Positions 21,851 through 34,429 of a stretch of DNA of 64,000 nucleotides are shown here, piece after piece. Each line of letters opens with the position of its first letter. The first letter of the stretch is position 1. The DNA is from Acanthopleura granulata (taxonomy: Eukaryota; Mollusca; Polyplacophora; Chitonida; Chitonidae), in the NCBI GenBank assembly GCA_016165875.1, contig JABBOT010000036.1, positions 2,745,819-2,809,818 of the forward strand, read 5' to 3'. The notes below the pieces were generated by a model. The model was not told the origin of the DNA. It was given only the letters and a program-made list of their open reading frames with translations, and did not search any database. The position numbers and the translations under genes were made by a program.

Positions 21851-24800
21851 TTGACAAGCGCCTTTCAGAGTGTTTTCCCGAATATAACTCGTTAATACGC
21901 ATGCCCGTGATGACGTATCGACTTCATCGTGGCTCTCACTGAGCGACATGAAAAGGCCAATTATACAGCGATGGCTAATCACATAGGATGTCGTGGTTGT
22001 GCCTGGCTGGTTTGTGATACGGCTGTATTGAGGACCGTTATTGGCGCATCCATTATAGCACTGTGTATGACAGGCCCATAACTATATTATGGATGTATTA
22101 GGCTGCCAAAAAGGACATCGTTTAGTAAGGGAATAGAGCTGCCTTTCCCACCGACATTGTGATTCCGACTTAAGATACGGGAAAGCCGCCGTCGGTAACT
22201 GTACAAGAGAACAGTTGTGTGCTATGACGCTGTTCTTTAAACTTCGTAACAAAACGAAATCAAAAGTAGAATTCTTTCTGTCGGTAAACCAACTGTTCTT
22301 AAAAGTTCTTTCTAGGGTTACATTAAAAACACCGATGGAAAACAAATGTAACAGAAAAACAAATAGTAAAAATGACGCCTTGGCAGGCCTTAATTATGTT
22401 ATCGTTTAATATTCGATGCGAAAGCTTTCTTACACATTTACATTGTGTAAGGACATCCAGTACGAAAAGTAGAAAAAATAAATTGCTTGGAAAGTTTCCG
22501 GTGGTCCATGCAGTTCATGCCATGGTGGGAAAACGTGCTTGTTATTCATTCAAACAAGTGAACGCCGTTCGATAAGCTACATTCTCAACGTCAACAAGGT
22601 TTTCAGATCAATTTAAGTGAATGAGCAAAACATATTAGCCTTTCCTCCGACTCTACAATATCGGACTGCTCCAAGTATCGGACAGAGCCAGATAACTGAA
22701 GCGTTATTCCCCATCTTTATTTCATCAATGGAACGTTTCATTAATGCACTTGTTTTTGCTGAATAAACAAAGTCACAAACTACAAAAATGCATAGTGAAA
22801 TTTGTTAGACATGTGAATTTTCTATTTCTTTTGATTAAGCCCATGACAGTGATCAATTAAAATTTTGGCTAATAATAGAACATGTGAAAAAGTGTGGGTT
22901 ATCGAACTGCTGTTATATTACAGACCTCAAATTTAAATATTCATCCTCTTTAAATGGTAACTCTGCTCAGGGTGAACGTTTAACTGTTTACCGCCTAGAC
23001 GGTGAGTTGGTCTGCGACATTTGAAGCCACAAACTTGGCCTCGCGCACAGATGTTCATTAAAAAATGAAAACTTTGAATGGCAACAATTCTGTTTCAAAG
23101 TACAAATGTCTTCACGTTACTCAGACAATATATCTCGTTTGCACAACGGATGGTTGCAATTTAACTAGAGGAAACACCACACCAAGTTTTAAAATTGACA
23201 ATCCTGAGTACGTGTCATGGGTTTGGTGTGGTGTACTTAATGGCTTTTATAAGGAAAACCACTGAATGTCCATGTAAAGGCGACCATTGTCCGCAAAGCA
23301 CGAAGGAAACGACAGCTCCTAATGGCTTTAAATCTGAATGAAATATCAAAGCGTCCTTATACATCGGCTGAATACACGACCAGGTTCTAAGTCATTATAC
23401 AGAAAATGTTTTCATAACGCTAATGTGTTACATAACATTCCACACACCCGGTTTAGGATGCGTACATTTGTCGACATGAACAAGATCGTCAAGCCGAAGA
23501 TGTAGTCAGTTGCAATCAATGCTCAACTCAATATATATACCTTAGTCAGTTATGCATACTGAAAGCTGGTGTCTGTTGCTCTTTATATGCATCTGTCATC
23601 ATATCTTACTTTATAATCTGTCTTTAGTTGTTTGGTGTTTTGTGTTGAACTTTGTTTCTGAAATTGGTCCTGCAAGTATTGGCCCTAAACACTTATTGCG
23701 GTCGACGGCATGTCTATTTTTACGCCTAAGTAGAGAGAGAAGGATAGAGTTGAATCTTACTTCTCCGAGTACACCTAGAGCGTTCAATATAGAGCTGTAC
23801 ATACATTTGAAGATATATCTTTCGTTGCTCATATACTTACCGGAAATCACAAAAATACGATATGTATTCTGGAGCTGCAAAGACAACACTCTGAAAATTG
23901 TGTTGAACGCTGAAAACATTGAAAGGCTGCTGCTGGTCCACACACCACTGTTAATTTTCTGTTTATTTATATGTAAACTTTTGGCTTTACAGCACTGTTC
24001 CTAAATCCGCAAGCCCAAAACCCTCCGGACCTGATCGCCCTTGTCCCATAAGAATTCCCCAGTCAAATTCCTGACAGGACATGACTCAAGAAGTTTTTCG
24101 CAAATTTGACAACTCCCCCAGTCCAGCACCAAGTTCTGCTACTGACAGTCCGGATCACGTTTGATGGGTTTTTCTTGCTTATTGCGTTTTATATAGAAAG
24201 CCATTGAATATTAGTATTTTATTACATATAGTGTGATTGAAATTATTGACGGTATACGTCAGGAGGAGGGTAATTGTAGTTTGTGGGGTGCTGGATACCC
24301 GTCACCTCTACACGGGGAAGATTCGTTATAAATATCTCCATTCACATTAATGTGCGGACGGGAAGTATGCCTCCCTTGAACAGATAGGAATCAAAGTTGC
24401 CAAATCAATATATGCGCGCACTAATACCATATTATTATTCTCCAGAGGAGCAGAGTGCGTTTCACTTAACTAGAAGCTCACGGAACACAAGAGAGTGGAA
24501 GTTTATTACAGCTAGCGTCATGAAGAGTCATTACTGAATGATGTACTACATTTCCATTATCAGGTCTGACGGTCTGACCCTGAGTGATTGAGAGTTGACA
24601 CTTTTGTCTTAGTTCTATATATTTTCATCAAAAAAATTTCGTAAAAAAAAAATTAAAGCAGGAATCATGACAACTCGAGGGAGGTAAACCACTTCTCCAC
24701 TCAGATACGTTCATTTTACCAGATATTTGCAGAATGAATCTAACAAATGCTTACATGCTACATATAGATGGGCGACTCTTTTACCTAGATTACTTCACCA

Positions 24801-25029
24801 GAAATGCTATTGTTTATGTCCCGATTATAATTTCACCTTATAATAGATCTTACTTTTCCGATTAATCATCTACTTAGGACTATCCTAAAGACGGACAGAT
24901 GACATAGGACATTGGGACTTGCGTAACGTCAGCTGATCACATTGCGGAATAGACAATCCTCCATTTATATTGACATAGCTCGAGATCCAAACACAGCCAT
25001 AGCCAGGAGACGCCAAGTTGTCAGAGCTT

Positions 25030-25274
25030 GTGGGATCTGAGGCATGGAGTGAATTAATGAATGATTATGGCTTATCACCACATCGGCAATATCTCAGCCA
25101 TATCGTGGCGAGAACATGTTCAAAGGAGAAAGCCTTGAATAGTTTTCGACATGATCTGATGAACATTCAAAATTTAAAGGAAAACAGACGAACATTTTAT
25201 AAAACCAGTTAAAAAAACTAAATGTCGGTTAAAAGTCGAAAACCACAACTGTTTGTTATTTTATACAATGAAAA
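25030..25274 (-). other. LINE 3' untranslated tail
   Basis: On the - strand the tail includes gccacgatatggctgagata and ttgccgatgtggtgataagc, then an attcattaattcactcc end. I know this tail (cgccacgatat ... gccgatgtggcgttaa ... TTCA repeats) as a common 3' end of molluscan LINEs and the SINEs that depend on them. The exact 3' end and target-site duplication could not be fixed. Confidence 0.6.
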
Positions 25275-25892
25275 TTATATACATATATATATATATATAT
25301 AAACTATATCATACAGGCCAACAGCCTTCAAAATATTAATAACAGCATCTCCAGCGACGCTGTTAAATAAGTCAAATATAGAGTTAACTGTGTAGAATCC
25401 CCATTCGTCCTGCCAAAGGCGACGAATATATTTAAGACTATTAGACTTAAAATCAGTGTAAGGGATTTTAATCTTAGATTTGAGTTTATTAAGAGCAGCT
25501 TTCGCTTCCCTGTCTACGACTGTGTTTCCGTGAATACCAGTATGACTTGGTATCCAACAGAATACAATACCTTTACCTCTTGTAATTAACTTTCTATGAA
25601 TGGCTAATATTTCTAGTATTAACAGATTTTTAATTTTATTTTGTCCTATTGGCAAAAGGCAGGACCACGAGTCACTGCATATCACTGCCCTCTGGGCACA
25701 CCCACAGGAAATATATGATAAGGCCAGGAGTATAGCCCTGGCCTCGGCAGAAAATATTGAAAACGAGGATGGAAGGCGAAGAGAGGTGACTCGCTGTTCC
25801 GAGACAGCCGCAGCCGCGGCCCTGTCCCCATCCTTTGACCCGTCAGTATCTATAAATTTTATAATTCGGATAATTAGCCTGTACTTCAGCAA
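25275..25892 (-). pseudogene. LINE RNase H domain
   Basis: RNase H would remove the RNA strand during reverse transcription. The four acidic positions can be seen: TDGSK (first D), FSAEARA (E), SDSWS (second D) and VDREAK (last D), with FCWIPSHTGIHGN before the last. The C-terminus runs into a TA microsatellite at 25,276-25,302, which has replaced the natural end. The presence of this domain is the main reason for choosing the I superfamily over CR1/Jockey without RNase H. Confidence 0.92.
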
Positions 25893-26298
25893 AACTTTGC
25901 TGAATTATAAGAGGGTTTGTATCGGATTTCTTATTTCTCAGATCAGATATTAATTTACGTTGTGGAAGAAGCCAGGGAGGAGAGTCCGGAAAAGAAACCG
26001 GAGCTATGTACTTCAGCTTGATGTTAGCTTCCACAATATGGTCCCGAACACGAAGACCAAAGGAAGGAATTTTGGTGGGACATTTATTGTATTTATTTGC
26101 GTATGATGGATTAAAAACACAGTCGAAGGCACGGTTTGTTGGGTGAGCTTTAAGCTTAGCAACGTACTGAAGACTGAGTTTTATACGTCTGTGATATAGG
26201 GAAGGCTCGTTAGCCTGTACGTGTAAACTCTCTACCGGTGAGGTTCTAAACGAAACAAGGCTGAGCCTCCGACCCTGGTGATGAACCGGATCCAACAT
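25843..26298 (-). pseudogene. LINE ORF2 region between RT and RNase H
   Basis: This is the continuation of the ORF2 polyprotein after a frameshift. It carries LDPVHHQGRRLSLVSFRTSP, PSLYHRRIKLSLQYVAKL, NRAFDCVFNP and IPSFGLRVRDH, which are typical of I/Nimb ORF2 between polymerase and RNase H. It overlaps the next frame at 25,843-25,892, where a second shift leads into the RNase H. Confidence 0.88.
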
Positions 26299-26358
26299 TT
26301 TCAGATATGATTTCCTAGCGGAACCCTAGGATGGACCCATAGCCCAATTTAGACTTCA

Positions 26359-27290
26359 TCAGAGAACGATACAAATTAAGTAAAACTGATCGGTCAGTAC
26401 CCAATCGGTTCTAGACACGACCTTAATTATATCGAGAGCCTTTGTACATTTAGCTTTAAACGTTTTTATGTGAGGTATAAAAGATAATTTACCATCGAAT
26501 ATAACCCCTAAAAATTTATTTCCCCCTATAATCTTCACTGGTTCACCACAAAATTTAAGCTCAGGGTCTAAATGAATTTTGCGTTTATTACAGAAATGCA
26601 TACCGACGGCTTTAGATGTAGAAAATCTAAAACCATTGGCTACTGCCCATTTCTCAATCTCATTCAGACAAAGCTGCCGTTGCCGCTCGTTGTTATTCAT
26701 ATTTTTAGCACGGTAGCATATCGGGAAATCATCTACACAGAAAGAACCCTCGGTACCAGATGTTAATGTTTTAGCCAAGTTGTTAATTCTTATACTGAAC
26801 AGTGCTGGTGAAAGGATACTGCCCTGGGGAACACCAATCTCTTGCTCATGAGAGTTAGAAAGAGTGGACCCCACCCTTACCTGAAACTGACGATCAAATA
26901 AAAATTGAGATATAAATAAAGGTAAGCGACCTTTTAAACCCATATCAGAAAGATCTTTTAAAATACCATATTTCCATGTGGTGTCGTAGGCCTTTTCGGG
27001 GTCGAAAAATATCGACACCACATGTTCATTATTAATAGAACCATCACGAAGGAAACTTTCAAATCGAACAAGGTGATCTAAGGTAGATCGACCTTGACGA
27101 AAGCCACATTGAATATTTGATAAAAACGTGTTGGCTTCAAGAAACCAAGCAAGTCTATCATTTATCATCCGTTCCATAGTCTTACAGATTCAACTGGTAA
27201 GAGCTATGGGAGGGTAATTACTTCGATCACTATGATCCTTACCCGGTTTAGGGACCGGGGTAACATACGCCTCTCTCCATGATGGGGGAA
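26359..27290 (-). pseudogene. LINE reverse transcriptase domain
   Basis: The domain begins upstream of the ATG at 27,177 with VTPVPKPGKDHSDRSNYPP and IALTS, then an in-frame TGA at about 27,190, then ICKTMERMINDRL. It continues with GFRQGRSTLDHLVRF, motif A SIFFDPEKAYDTTW, GVPQGSILSPALFSI and the catalytic FCVDD box. After these come the thumb phrases FLGVIFDGKLSFIPH and TDWVLTDQFYL. The catalytic aspartates are retained. A frameshift near 26,360 ends the frame. The sequence continues in another frame at 26,298-25,843 (SPVESLHVQANEPSLYHRR). Confidence 0.92.
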
Positions 27291-27652
27291 AATTACCAGT
27301 CACCCAAATATGATTAAGTAAGTCCAGGAGATTCTCCAATGGCTGAGATGGTAAATTGTTCAGAAGCTTGTAATATATATTTTCCGGGCCGCACGCAGTA
27401 TCGTGTGCCTTTTTTAAGTTTTAAGCTCTTCAATTGAAAAAAGACGATAATAGTCTTCTAAATTCTTAGAAGAAAAGGGCAATTTAATTTTCTCCTTGTT
27501 TTTAATATGCTGAAATTCAGAAGAATAATTCTCAGATGAAGATTTCTGGGATATTGTTTCAGCTATTTTATTGACTATATCATGCGGTGAAGTTCATAAA
27601 GTATCATCATCCTTTAAATGCTGAATTTTGGCTTTACTCTTCTTGCCTTTAA

Positions 27653-28012
27653 GATTCTGAACCATGTCCAGACCTTACGCATGGGTGTTTTGGACGTAAT
27701 GCCTGATACAAAGTTCCGCCAACAAGACTCTCTTGGACTTAATTAATCGACGAGCTTTGGCTCTGAGTATACGAACCTGAGATTCTGAACCATGTCCAGA
27801 CCTTACGCATGGGTGTTTTGGACGTAATGCCTGATACAAAGTTCCGCCAACAAGACTCTCTTGGACTTAATTAATCGACGAGCTTTGGCTCTGAGTATAC
27901 GAACCTGAGATTCTGAACCATGTCCAGACCTTACGCATGGGTGTTTTGGACGTAATGCCTGATACAAAGTTCCACCAACAAGATCGTCTCTTGGACTTAA
28001 TTAATCGACGAA
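27653..28012 (-). repeat. 128-bp direct repeat, 3 copies, inside the LINE
   Basis: Units start at 27,653, 27,781 and 27,909 (gattctgaaccatgtccaga). Units 1 and 2 are essentially identical. Unit 3 has a gatcg insertion and a C-to-A-type change and is cut short near 28,012. The repeated piece codes for part of the linker between endonuclease and RT (the RRLIKSKR and SGITSKTPMRKVWTWFRI region). Because 128 is not a multiple of three, each copy shifts the frame. Confidence 0.95.
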
Positions 28013-28044
28013 CCTGGTTTAAATTATCATTGTCTGGACAATGA

Positions 28045-28974
28045 TTAAATCTGCGTTAGGTTTTTACGGTCTTTAACGGCCTTACGACAGTCATTATCAT
28101 ACCAGGGTTTACTTTTGGATTTCGGATTTGTCGAGGTCTTAGGGATTGTTCCATCGGTTGCTGTTAATATGAGTTCATTAAATTTTAACAAAGGATCATC
28201 TGCAGCATTAAGATTCTCTGGAGTGATGTCAGCCTCACAGAACATCTCAAATGCCATCCAGTCTGCTTTATCGAACTTCCACCTAGCTACACGTTCTAAA
28301 GAATTAGAAATGAGATGCTCTAAGATAATAGGAAAATGATCACTACCACAAAGATCGTCATGCACCTTCCAAGAAAAATCCGTTAGAAGTTATAGATCCG
28401 TGATAGTGAGATCGATAGCAGAATATGAACCATTACCTGGATGTAAATGGTTATTAGAACCACCACTGAAATAACATAGCTCATTTGTGCATAAGAAATC
28501 TTCTACTGTTTTGCCCTTATCGTTCATATTATTACTACCCCATGGGGTGTTATGCGCATTAAAATCTCCCATAATTATGAAAGGAGTTGGCAGTTGGTCT
28601 TTTAAATTATGCGACTGCCTAAATGTCAAAGAAGAATGGAGAGGAACATAAACTGAACATAAAGTGATTGTTTTCGATAAGGGAACAAGGACGGCCACAG
28701 CCTGAAACTCTGTATCGAGAACAACAGGGCTGTGAATTATATTATTATTCACTAAAATAGAGGAGCCGCCACAAGCTCGCTCTGCCTCATTAGAATAAGT
28801 GCTATATAGTGTATAATTTTTCAGTGATATTTTATCTTTGCCAGATATCTTCAGGTGGGTTTCCTGAAGACAAAGGGCAATTGGATTTAAAGATTGAACT
28901 AACTGTGTTATTTCAATAAAATTTACTTTAAGACCTCGACAATTCCACTGTATAATTTTGTTTAAGGAAGTCAT
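28045..28974 (-). pseudogene. LINE ORF2 endonuclease domain with one nonsense codon
   Basis: This is an AP-type endonuclease that would nick the target DNA. From the ATG at 28,974 it shows QWNCRGL, LCLQETHL, MGDFNAHNTPWGS and SAIDLTITDL, so the key N, E, D/N and D residues are all present. An in-frame stop follows ITDL at about 28,387-28,389. The same frame then continues to the catalytic SDHFPI at about 28,340 and on to 28,045. One base change therefore separates this domain from an intact frame. Downstream, the frame is lost as it enters the 128-bp repeats. Confidence 0.9.
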
Positions 28975-29144
28975 TATGGAGGGAGGCGTATGGGAGATTT
29001 ATGTTTGGACCGTGGACGGCCCTTTTTGGGAGGCCTACTAGTAGATCTCCCCGGTGCAGATGATGCATCCATCATGTCCGCATCTAACGTTGAAGGACCA
29101 ACATCCTCCAACGATCCAAACTTATTGGAAGCAGGTTTATATTT

Positions 29145-30261
29145 TTATGATATTATCACCCGCTGTGAAGATTCAACCGGTTTAGAGAATTTATTTAAAT
29201 TTAATTTATTTCCGCAAGGTTTGTAGTGAGATAGAGAAACAGCAGGAGAATCAGGTAAAGTAGCAGGTTTTTCAACAAGATTTATATCGGTTTGTGATGA
29301 AGAACTGGACGTGTTTCCCAAGGGTTTCATGTCCAGTTTCTGTGGCTTCTCTATACCAACGGACCAAGTGAATGATGTTTGAACCCCTACCGAAACGGAC
29401 GGTTTCTTGACAACATAAACATATGTAGATTTAGTAAGGCCATCCGTGATCAAACGTTTCGCTTCTTGATACGATGTATTATTTTTGCATTTAAGCGTTA
29501 TGATTTCTTTTTCTTTCTTGAAGTCAGGACAGTCCTTCGAAGAGGCCATGTGGGCTCCGCTGCAATTCCAACATTTTGTTGGGTTTGTGCAGTTTGTGGC
29601 AGGAGAAACACCTGGCCGGGTTAGGTATACATAATTCTACCCGCACACTGTACGGCCCAATAAATATTGATGTTGGGAGGGACGCGTTTTTAAATGTTAT
29701 GAGATAAGTATTTGTTTTAATAAGGTTACCATTTCTCTTTATTACAAAACGTTTGACATTGATTAAGCCTTGGTCCTTCAGTTCCTCTGTTATTTCTTGT
29801 TGCGTCATGTCATGTAGGTCTTGGTCTCTGTCACGAATAATGCCGTGAGAGCAGTTTAAGGTATTATGTGGGATAACAGAAATAGCTTGCGCCCCAATAT
29901 TTTGAATTTTGGGTAAATTAATGTATTGCTGTTTCCGAAAACATCCTATAAGAATTTTGCCAGACTTCATTTTTTCGGACTTGTTTCAAGGTCCCTGCGT
30001 AGCTCCGCAATGCTTTTTTTTTAATAGAAAGGGATTAATTTTCATCTTTACCTGATTCTCATTTCTATTATATATCACCAGAAAGGATGGGAAGTAAGTA
30101 CATCCCGACTCCACATCCAGTGGTATCTCGTTTTTCCCTCTTTTTTCCCCCACAACTGTCGAAGGCTGTGACATAGAAACATTTGGGGTAAGGGAATTAG
30201 AGTATGAAATAACGAAACCCCTCCTGCGAGTGACCAGCAGAAGGAGAGACGAGAGTTCCAC
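29145..30261 (-). pseudogene. LINE ORF1 (gag-like, zinc knuckles), frameshifted
   Basis: This nucleic-acid-binding ORF1 has three frame segments: 30,261-29,986, 29,970-29,524 and 29,549-29,145. The first carries the usual FPSFLVIY entry. The break near 30,010 falls in an A-run and is followed by a readable ELRRDLETSPKK bridge. The second segment has ITEELKDQGLINVKRFVIKR and IPNPARCFSCHK, the first half of a CCHC knuckle. A one-base shift near 29,560 moves the second knuckle, KCWNCSGAHMASSKDCPDF, into the third frame. That is the order seen in I/Nimb elements. The product would package element RNA. It cannot be made in one piece from this copy. Confidence 0.85.
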
Positions 30262-30599
30262 GCCATCCCCGATAAGATGGATTTTTCGCCCATACTCCAG
30301 CAGGTCGAATCTAATAAATTTTCGGTGACATTTAACTAATAAATTAGAAACGGCCTACTCGATTGACCCTACAGCCACAGACATGCGAACATATCACTAA
30401 AAAACTTCCAACAGGGAAAGCAATGAATTTATACCAAATTGAGATATATGAAGGTTGACGTACGGACATCTGATCGGAGCGGGCCATCCGACCGCCCATC
30501 TTTGGAGAAGTAAGGGCCGAAGTGGAGTGTTGGGCGTGAGGATCTCGCAAGATCAACACGCCCTCAGCCACCGAGATCCCGTCATCCCCAGTATATTTC

Positions 30600-33500
30600 A
30601 CTTTCTTGTATTGAACGTTTACTTTTCATGGTGTACCTTTTCGGTGACATTTAACTTAACATCGCAACACTTCACCTTTAGTGTATTATTTATTTATAAA
30701 TACAATTCCAATTTTATACAGGTAAAACGAATCTGACTATGTCAACAATTAACGGCAGTCTAGATGTTATGAAGACATTTTCTGAGCTCCGGAACACTGG
30801 AATCCATCTGAGAGGCATTGGGGTCAGTTGTGTAAAAGACGTACTTTGCATGTTTCTACGTCTGACGGATGGTAACTCCACGAACGACGTCACTGTCACG
30901 TTGCTGACGTAGCTTACATCTGTCACCTAGTGCAAGCCTTGTGCTAAAGACATGTCTCACGAGACTAGAATGACTAGAATGGGGTTTCAACCACTAACGT
31001 TGTAATGGCAACCATTTTCTCGTCTTCAATTCACTTGAGAAAAAAAGGTTTCAGGCCCTGACGTTGTCATGACAATTACATTATGGTCGACAATATACCT
31101 GACGATAGTGGTTATGGATGTTTGTTAACGTTGTCTTTTAATTAGTGAAGAGAAGGAAAGGGGCCCTTATTAGTGGGTATGGATGTTTGTTAACGTTGTC
31201 TTTTAATTAGTGAAGAGATGAAAGCGGATAATTATGTGTACAATGTAACTGGGTACCGCTACTATACTCTGTTGCTCGTAATTTGTTTCATTCGAGTGTC
31301 CCCTATCTGTTAAATACTTTCTTTACTTTTTCTACTTTTCCGTGCAAAGTGCAAGGAAGAAAGCTCTTGATAATACATGTAGTATCGCTTTAGCTTGGTT
31401 CACAAGCTGACAGGGCAAAAATTAGGCTTCTGACACGTAACTCGTCTTATCCTAGGTGTTCTGTTTCATGCAATGTGCATAATTCTATGTGTTCTGTTTC
31501 ATGCGACACAAATCTAGGTATTCTATTTCAATCGTAAATAAATCACCATCCTAAATTGCACATTTATTAATTTAATTATGGCTTGGCAAGGTCTCAGAAC
31601 AATCCCCTGAGAACAGAGAAACTATTTGTGGTGAAAAAATACTGGTGCCGCATAAAACCATACCATCTGTCAAAATTATATATTGCCTGGAGAAAAACTA
31701 TCAACCACTAACTGTCAGCTTGAAAACACATCTCTCAGTCGTACTCCAATTGCCATGGCTAGCTTCACATCAAAGGGAGGCCATTTCTAGGTATGCGCAT
31801 CGAAAATGCCAGAAAGTCGGTAGACAGACTTTTATTATATGAATGTATGATGAGAGAGAGTTCAGAGTTATTTATAAATACGCCGTGATTGGTGAATCTC
31901 TACGTTCTGGTCACACTACAGCTACAGGTAAATCTTAGACCTGTTTTTCTTTACAGACGTCATGCAAGAGCGGTGGTTTCCTCTCATGACGATACAGGAT
32001 ATTGTTCTTAGAGTTACACAGAACAGATATCTGTGTCATTGGTAACAGTGGCTTATTGAAAGATTCGTTCAGTTTTGTTTTATAACTACATTTTGATGTG
32101 CAGTATAGATCTACAATGGATAGTCTCATGAACGGGGATAAATGACGGCAGGATTGATAGACTAACAAAACGTCTCACTGACTTGAAACCGAAATCTTCT
32201 GATCTTCTCCTCGCCTTGCAACAGAGCATTGTTTGCTGCTTACCAAACTATAGTACGATTTCTTACAGGAAATTCCGACAACGTCGATATCATTTGGACA
32301 CAAAATGTACCGGTCATATTAACGCATGACCACAGTCAAACATCTGGCCCCAGATGGTGGACATGTCCACACCCAACAAGCTTACCATCTCAGGTTACAG
32401 AAGACTAGGTTTTGTGAGAGTAGGTTCATTATCCTTAGAACAGCTGGAAGCTAATGCCACGATTAAGACATGGGTGTGAATACAGATCAAAGTGACAACA
32501 GCGACCAATGTATTCATCCCGATGTTGTCGGTGGCCACACTCAGGACATAGACCCGCAGAACCAAGGAAAACTCCTCAACTGAACGTATAATATATAATA
32601 CTCCCGGCTATACAGCAACCAGGTGAAAAGATGAACACACAACTGTGATTAGAAGCACGTAAAATCCATGACAGATCGGACTGTAGTAGTAAACCGAGGA
32701 GAAGGCCTAAATTTACGTTGTCTGGAAGCCGAAGTGACAATGGCACGGTGACAGCAAGGCGATATGTCACAACGACACCTATACAACAGACGGGTTCATC
32801 GGAATGTGGCATGTTATGTTGTTAAAGAAATGGATTCTGTTTACACCTCTAATTGTTGAACTCACATTCCCTTGTGTGCTCTTTAACTGTATCATCCTTT
32901 ACGATGACAGTCCAATGGCAAACCACGTGAGGAGTTTTTCTACTCTTCTGGCCTACTCGAGAAACCGTTTCACGTTTATGCTAATTCCCCCGATTCTAAG
33001 GTAATGATGTCCTAAGCAATTTGTAAAGCAACTCTTTTTGGAGCAAACTATTTTTATTCCTTCTGAGAGAAATTCTGAAACGACGAATCCTCATCTGTTG
33101 CTTTATTAAGGACTTTGGAAAGGGTGAGCTGAAAAAAAGTAGAAGGAAAGGTTACGAAGATACAGCTTACGGCCAAGAGAATTTTCTTGTAAGTTTATTT
33201 TGCTCTCGATTATTGGATTTCTGTTTACCTTTCATCTTTTACTTTCAAGATGTCGTCTTCTCCATATTAAAGACACACTGTTTTAAATTTATGATTTATT
33301 TATTAATGCAATTCAAATTCTATACCTATAAATCAAAGTTTACCATGGTGGCCATTAGCAACAGAGTTGCCATGACAACGTTTTCAAAATCATAAAGCCC
33401 TCAGATAGTGGAGATTAACTGGGAACATTGGGGTTAAATGTGTAAAAGACCTATATTTGTACGTCAGACAAATTGTAACCTGCTCAGGGAGATGGCTTCT

Positions 33501-34085
33501 ACATTTGGTGCATTGAATAGGCATGCGTCTCTTAGGGCTAAGCTGGCGATGTCTCGCGAGACCAGATTCAACACAACTAATCGCTCCTTCTGTACTCTTT
33601 GTCGAATGTGGATGCATTTTAGTCATTCATATATCCAAATGGTTCTCTCGAGTAATTTTCGGCATAATATAATGTGTAAAATTCTGTATGCTTCCATTAG
33701 AAATTCAGTTGCTAACATGCGATAGACGATAGCGATGACTATTTGCTTTCTGGTCCCCCTGCAGCTGTATTCCTGTACAGACATCATGCAGGCCTCTCGT
33801 GTATATCACTCCTACTGTGACGGAACAGATATTTATGTTATTAATAATTAGTGAGTCGTCTGGCAGAGCCAACAGGAAAAGGCAAGCATCTGATGTTGGG
33901 CTCCTTCACTCCCCTACACCCGCCCCGCACCCCTGTCTTAAATGCACAGTTGTGTCCCGTCCGAGGAGATGCGGATTCATCAAACACCCAGGGGCTAGTT
34001 TGCTCGCCGGAGAGGAGAAATGGCTTCACCACCACCCTGGTTAACCCAGAGGCCTTTCCATATAGACGATCAGAGCACTGATGCT
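30600..34085. repeat. segmental duplication copy 1, right part (two sub-units)
   Basis: It matches 43,380-46,830 in order: 30,630/43,395 (ttcatggtgtacc / ttcatggtgtgcc), 30,750/43,525 (ggcagtctagatg / agcagtctagatg), 31,070/43,890 (gttgtcatgacaatcac), 31,600/44,320, 31,890/44,400 (ctacagctacag), 32,680/45,675 (gacagatcggac), 32,930/45,940 (gaggagtttttct), 33,320/46,560 and 33,540/46,760. Internally, 30.6-32.4 and 32.5-34.1 kb are themselves old relatives of the sub-unit at 18.5-22 kb. A 65-bp tandem duplication at 31,113-31,242 exists only in this copy. Confidence 0.88.
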
Positions 34086-34429
34086 GAGATTTAAGTAAAT
34101 ACACGAATGACAAGATGCCCTACCCTTTTCATTAAATATCATAATAATAGATTTCAGCTTAACATGTGGAAACACAATGTTTCTCGTTGACATTTTCCAG
34201 AGCCACCTGAGACCTGTGATGATGGATCATGGGGCCACAAGTAGGGCCATGTAAAATCCACCAAAGGATTATCAGCTGAACATTTAGCAGAAATTAAAAT
34301 CCAGAAAGGGTCAAAACAGAATGTTTTGGAGATTTGGTAAACCATGTACAGGCAATTCAAAAGCGCCAGTAAGGACTGTAGGCATTAATTACACAGATAA
34401 CGGTAAAAAACATCACGACTGATTTCAGT
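34086..34429. other. junction between duplication copies 1 and 2
   Basis: No match to the other copy is visible to me here. No gene, transposon end or simple repeat marks the junction. A phrase tttccagagccacctgagacc near 34,195 faintly resembles the tttccagccacccgatggcc of the high-identity island. Confidence 0.35.

Larger units (their letters stand above)
16500..25020. repeat. segmental duplication copy 1, left part
   Basis: This interval matches 34,430-41,970 in order and orientation. Landmark pairs include 16,800/34,685 (gataaaggaatg repeats), 17,240/35,180, 17,620/35,655 (gaaattgcagac), 18,545/37,298 (gtgggtcagtgttgag), 18,765/37,558 (catgtaaaacctatgttgc), 19,480/38,263, 20,800/39,115, 21,637/40,080, 22,483/40,724, 23,065/40,963, 24,240/41,175 and 24,890/41,878. 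Similarity ranges from about 70% to over 95% by eye. No intact gene is shared. The open frames that correspond between the copies differ mostly at amino-acid-changing positions, so they do not look selected as proteins. Confidence 0.9.
25030..30300 (-). mobile_element. decayed I/Nimb-group LINE
   Basis: A near full-length non-LTR retrotransposon lies on the - strand. Reading from high to low coordinates, it has ORF1 with zinc knuckles (about 30,260-29,145), an apurinic-type endonuclease (28,974-28,045), a reverse transcriptase (about 27,290-26,359), a post-RT region (26,298-25,843), an RNase H domain (25,892-25,275) and a 3' untranslated tail ending near 25,035. The presence of RNase H after the RT, and the style of the RT, place it in the I superfamily, probably Nimb. 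It carries stops, frameshifts and an internal 128-bp triplication, so it is dead. It sits inside copy 1 of the large duplication and replaces the counterpart of about 42,680-43,370. Confidence 0.93.

Noticed and set aside
32804..33004. 66-codon + strand frame with a membrane-like segment
   Set aside because: The matching stretch in copy 2 (about 45.82-46.02 kb) has several stops. Shared residues reflect DNA similarity only.
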